A stretch of DNA of 48,131 nt from Nostoc sp. NMS7 (GTDB lineage: Bacteria; Cyanobacteriota; Cyanobacteriia; Cyanobacteriales; Nostocaceae). The notes below the pieces were generated by a model. The model did no database searches and had not been told where the DNA came from. It was given only the letters and a program-made list of their open reading frames with translations. The DNA is taken from the NCBI RefSeq assembly GCF_017115085.1, contig NZ_JABXKJ010000169.1, positions 1-48,131 on the forward strand. Direction: 5' to 3'. Below are positions 45,662-48,131 of the stretch, piece by piece; position 1 is the stretch's first letter; every line of letters starts with the position of its first letter. The translations under genes were made by a program, and so were the position numbers.

Positions 45662-45773
45662 TATTTCGAGCCATCAGGTTAATCTCACTTAGAGGATGTT
45701 TGAAAAGTATTGGGCGAATAGAATTCGCTACTTCAAATTCATCATTAAACCCAATCACAATTAAGTCACTCAT
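45651..45773 (-). CDS. truncated DUF1269-like small protein, 40 aa
   Basis: The frame MSDLIVIGFNDEFEVANSIR followed by PILFKHPLSEINLMARN matches the N-terminal strand and helix of DUF1269-type stress proteins, which normally run to about 170 residues. The rest is missing. It overlaps the USP start by 11 bases, so translational coupling is possible. The ribosome site is weak (AGAAGAGA). It may simply be a remnant. Confidence 0.4.
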   Translation of the reverse strand: MSDLIVIGFNDEFEVANSIRPILFKHPLSEINLMARNNEL

Positions 45774-45784
45774 AGTATTCTCTT

Positions 45785-46357
45785 CTAATGGTGTTCTACA
45801 CGACTTGCAAGCCAAAATGGAATTCCAATTCCCACAAATTGAGCCACAATCATACAGATATTTGCTTGTACAACAAAAATATGAATTGGCTCAATCAATT
45901 GCCCTGTCCGATAGATAGCGGCTCCTTGCGGAACTGAAAGCGTTTTGAGGAGCAATGTTCCAACAATTGTTTCGATGCCGACTAACGTCATTAACATTGC
46001 CGCCAAGTTAACTACAACTCCTAGTTGTAAAACTTGAATGATTTCCTTGCGGCTAGGATGTAAAGCTGGTTCCGGGGCTGACAATTGTTGCCCAAGATGA
46101 ACGTAGCGAAAGAACCAGTAAATGCTTAAGCCTAAAGCCGCAATTCCCCCAATTGCGGACAGCAAACCGATCCCTGATTTGAGATTGAGGTTGAGAGTCG
46201 GATCGAGAATCGCGAACCCTAAAATCAGAAGAGAAACAATGGTTAAAACAAACTGTATCCAAAACCCACTCCACCCCAACGATCGCAGTAAACTAGCAGC
46301 TTGCTGCCTCTCTGAAGGATGAGATTTTGATTCTAGGTAGCTAGACATAAGGGGCAT
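45785..46357 (-). CDS. DUF3611 family membrane protein
   Basis: 190 residues with four hydrophobic segments (FVLTIVSLLILGFAI, SGIGLLSAIGGIAALGLSIY, VVVNLAAMLMTLVGIETIVG, and VVQANICMIVAQFVGIGIPF). The N-terminal RQQAASLLRSLGWSGFWIQF and the LSVPQGAAI motif fit DUF3611, the family that includes plant Tic21/PIC1 and cyanobacterial relatives. The function of bacterial members is unsettled (metal transport has been suggested for plant forms). It is tightly packed between the hdeD fragment and the usp genes. Confidence 0.65.
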   Translation of the reverse strand: MPLMSSYLESKSHPSERQQAASLLRSLGWSGFWIQFVLTIVSLLILGFAILDPTLNLNLKSGIGLLSAIGGIAALGLSIYWFFRYVHLGQQLSAPEPALHPSRKEIIQVLQLGVVVNLAAMLMTLVGIETIVGTLLLKTLSVPQGAAIYRTGQLIEPIHIFVVQANICMIVAQFVGIGIPFWLASRVEHH

Positions 46358-46363
46358 TGCTCT

Positions 46364-46597
46364 CTAAATCTTGGCTTTCCAGACGACTTTACCTGCACCT
46401 CTCGATTGAAAGGCATAAACGATTTGAGTAATTCCAGCAAACATGAATATCCAGCCAAATAGTAAGGTTGAAGCAACGCTGGCAAAGAAGGGAAAGGCGA
46501 TTGCAATGATGCCCAACACGATCATGAGAATAGCGATCGCGGTTGTCCATCCAGAGCTAACAACTTGCTCATCAATTTCAGGCTCAATAGTTCTCAT
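46364..46597 (-). pseudogene. hdeD 5' duplicate fragment
   Basis: 77 residues. The first 70 match hdeD at 35111-35665 with only four differences (MRTIEPEIDEQ versus MRVIEPEIDEQ, and so on). After SRGAGKVV the frame reads WKAKI and stops. It has its own AAGGAGATCAAC. Three of the six membrane segments are retained. It begins the unit that carries usp and phosphoketolase, so it may be translated even if useless. Confidence 0.7.
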
Positions 46598-46611
46598 GTT
46601 GATCTCCTTTT

Positions 46612-46674
46612 GAATCAAATCTTAAATGACCGCAGAGTTCTCGAATAATTTCTTCACCGTTGCACTCGCTCATT
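46612..46674 (-). repeat. copied fragment of the oleate hydratase gene
   Basis: TAAATGACCGCAGAGTTCTC and then ATTTCTTCACCGTTGCACTC repeat bases 36043-36100 inside ohyA. In the source locus ohyA and hdeD are neighbours, so the duplicate at 46.4-46.7 kb is a copied piece of that junction with about 380 bp removed. The join lies in GAATC, present on both sides. Confidence 0.7.
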
Positions 46675-46966
46675 ACTTTCTGTTGATTAACTCTCGACCT
46701 CCGCAAAATTCCTGATTAGCTGCCTGACATATCATTAAATCAGAAAGCATCAAATACTTCCTGTATCTTGCTAGATAAATAAGTTCAATTTCATCTACCA
46801 CTTTTGAATGTTTTATTAGATTTTGTATAACTTATACATTAACTAAAACACGAACTTTGACGGCAAAAGGTTATACTTTTTCTTGTCAAAATAAGGGTTA
46901 CTTAATTTGTCTTCACTGATTTTTCTTTATCAGTGACCAAAACTTTGTGAAACATCTTAATCTCCT
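46675..46966. promoter_or_regulatory. promoter region with dyad motif, copy 5
   Basis: GTATAACTTATAC at 46825-46837 is a perfect dyad around one base. On the minus strand TAATAAAAC, ATTCAAAAG and TGGTAGA follow, in the order of copies 1 and 4. The nearest minus-strand genes begin 230 bp away with the hdeD fragment and lead to usp and phosphoketolase. No gene lies in the gap. Confidence 0.45.
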
Positions 46967-47850
46967 TCATTGCAATGGAATTTCGGCATCCGCAGGCATT
47001 CCCGGTTTTGCTAGCCTACTCGGTTGCTCCAAGTTCAGTTTCACACCAAACACCTGTTGTACTCGATCGCTCTGAAAATAAACGTTCTCTGGGGTAAACG
47101 AGGCTTGAGAATCTATAGCGGTAACAGTTGCTTTAAAAGACTTTTGGTGTTTGGGATCGTTGTCTAGATAAACATTGGCAAGTTGTCCGACGCGAACTTG
47201 AGCAATTTGCCCACCTGGAATAAAGCCCCGCATATAAACTTGGCTCAAGTCTACAACTCTCCGCAAGGGACGCGATAGCAGAACCATCGTACTGGGTTCA
47301 ACACTGCGTGTCGTCACAACGCCATCAATCGGGCTTTTCACCGTCAGATTGTTCAAGCGACTCTGAATCAGTTGTTGATTCGCTTGGGCAGTTTTTACGT
47401 CAGCTTGGGCGGCTGCTAGTGTGTTGTGTGCCTGTTGTGCTTGTGTCTGCAATCGACTGACATTAGTTTGTTGTTTCCCTGGATTCAGGGTTGTGGTTTG
47501 TGCTTGTGTCAATTTTGCCTGAGCAATGTTAACAGCTGTTTGTGCCGCTTCGACAGCAGCTAAACGGCTTTGCAAAGCAGCTTCGGCAGTGTTGTGAACG
47601 CTTCGCGCCACGTCAGAGCGCTGTTGCGTTTCGGCTCCTTCGATCCCCAGATGGGCATAGCGATCACTTCGCTATCTACCCGCGCCTGTTCCAGTAATGC
47701 CCGCGCTTCTTGGACTCGTGCTTGTTCTTGTTTCACAACAGCCTGTGCAGTTGAAACGAGGGCTTTACCTTCCGCGACTTTCCCTTCGGTGTCGCCCTGA
47801 GATTGTTGTAAATATTGAATATCCAGTATAATTTCGAGCATCGCGGGCAG
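46967..47850 (-). pseudogene. HlyD-family membrane-fusion protein, broken
   Basis: The second frame (46967-47611) contains the long coiled coil ALQSRLAAVEAAQTAVNIAQ, the lipoyl-like core NLTVKSPIDGVVTTRSVEPS and a C-terminal beta domain to MPADAEIPLQ. The first part (up to about 47850) encodes VVKQEQARVQEARALLEQAR in another frame. The frameshift lies near 47655-47680, where a palindromic repeat GATAGCGAAGTGATCGC sits. The N-terminal membrane anchor is missing because the sequence is joined directly to an ABC ATPase fragment. Confidence 0.65.
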
Positions 47851-48049
47851 GCAATCCGAGAATTTGAGCATCGCCTGCGGTTGCCTCCATCACCCCACCT
47901 AGAATATTGAATGTGCTTGTCTTACCTGCGCCGTCAGGCCCAATCAATCCAAATAATTCGCCACGGCGGATTTGAAGATCGATGCCGCGAATTGCAATTG
48001 TTTTACCATAAGTGTTTGTAGAGTCCCCGAACGTCAATTGTAACCTCAT
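47850..48049 (-). pseudogene. ABC transporter ATP-binding protein, N-terminal remnant
   Basis: From ATG 48049: FGDSTNTYGKTIAIRGIDLQ, Walker A GPDGAGKTSTF, then ATAGDAQILGLPARDAR. After that the frame departs from the family and the HlyD coiled coil begins in a different frame. ABC and HlyD genes of an export system have apparently been fused by deletion, losing the signature motif and Walker B. Confidence 0.65.
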
Positions 48050-48071
48050 TTAGGTTTAGAGAAGCAGCAGG

Positions 48072-48104
48072 TAAGCTAATCGGCATTTAAATTGCAACAT
48101 AGTC
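48072..48104. repeat. end of a TAAGCTAA-type repeat
   Basis: TAAGCTAATCGGCATTTAAA and TTGCAACATAG resemble one end of the 102-bp insertion at 19658-19759. The other end may lie beyond the window. Confidence 0.5.
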
Positions 48105-48131
48105 ACTATTACCCTTGTTTTTTATTTTTCG

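Overview
The window looks like chromosome or large-plasmid DNA from a filamentous, Nostoc-like cyanobacterium. The reasons are many HIP1 octamers (GCGATCGC), Nostocales-type short dispersed repeats, numerous decayed IS copies of cyanobacterial type, and cyanobacterial protein families (DUF3611, DUF5335, a plant-type ferredoxin, a NACHT ATPase). No rRNA, tRNA or CRISPR array was recognised.

Layout. (1) About 1-11 kb is a transposon graveyard. It holds a complete IS66-type element (1853-3396) that has cut off a GNAT acetyltransferase, remnants of IS4-, IS5-, IS6-, IS630- and ISAs1-like transposases, two copies of a 105-bp MITE-like element, a half flavin disulfide reductase, and a few small intact-looking genes. 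(2) About 11-16.2 kb holds a plant-type ferredoxin with an amber codon near its 5' end, an orphan histidine kinase and a 770-residue NACHT ATPase. (3) From 16.7 kb to the right edge essentially every gene is on the minus strand. This about 31-kb block reads as a stress and energy island.

Read in transcription order (right to left), the island starts with ABC/HlyD exporter remnants. Next come a truncated hdeD copy, a DUF3611 membrane protein, a small DUF1269-like stub, a universal stress protein, and a tightly overlapping carbon module: phosphoketolase, ribose-5-phosphate isomerase B, ribulose-phosphate 3-epimerase and class I fructose-bisphosphate aldolase. A stress cluster follows: a coiled-coil protein, a glycine-rich DUF1269-like protein, DUF5335, an SDR, oleate hydratase, HdeD, a ferrochelatase-like protein, a frameshifted nitroreductase, DUF6544 and a ZIP-like transporter. 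Then comes a complete N-type (Na+-type) ATPase operon in the order atpR-B-E-F-A-G-D-C-Q, coupled to a CbpA-like DnaJ, a CbpM-like modulator and a voltage-gated-like cation channel. A release-factor-like gene split by a 102-bp insertion and an MgtA-type P-type ATPase end the block.

Three results stand out. First, a dyad motif (core GTATAAGTTGTAT, with TACTAAAAC downstream) occurs five times. Four copies lie upstream of stress or energy transcription units, one of them a decayed unit at 4.7 kb, so the motif may mark a shared regulon. Second, the N-ATPase operon is a circular permutation of the usual atpDCQRBEFAG order. Third, small repeats and MITE-like elements have entered coding sequence repeatedly. 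Some insertions are in frame (atpG, nitroreductase); one destroys its gene reversibly at a duplicated TA. Several genes also carry fresh-looking single lesions (two amber codons, one poly-A frameshift), so part of the island seems to be decaying. All functions are inferred from sequence reading alone; no database search was run.
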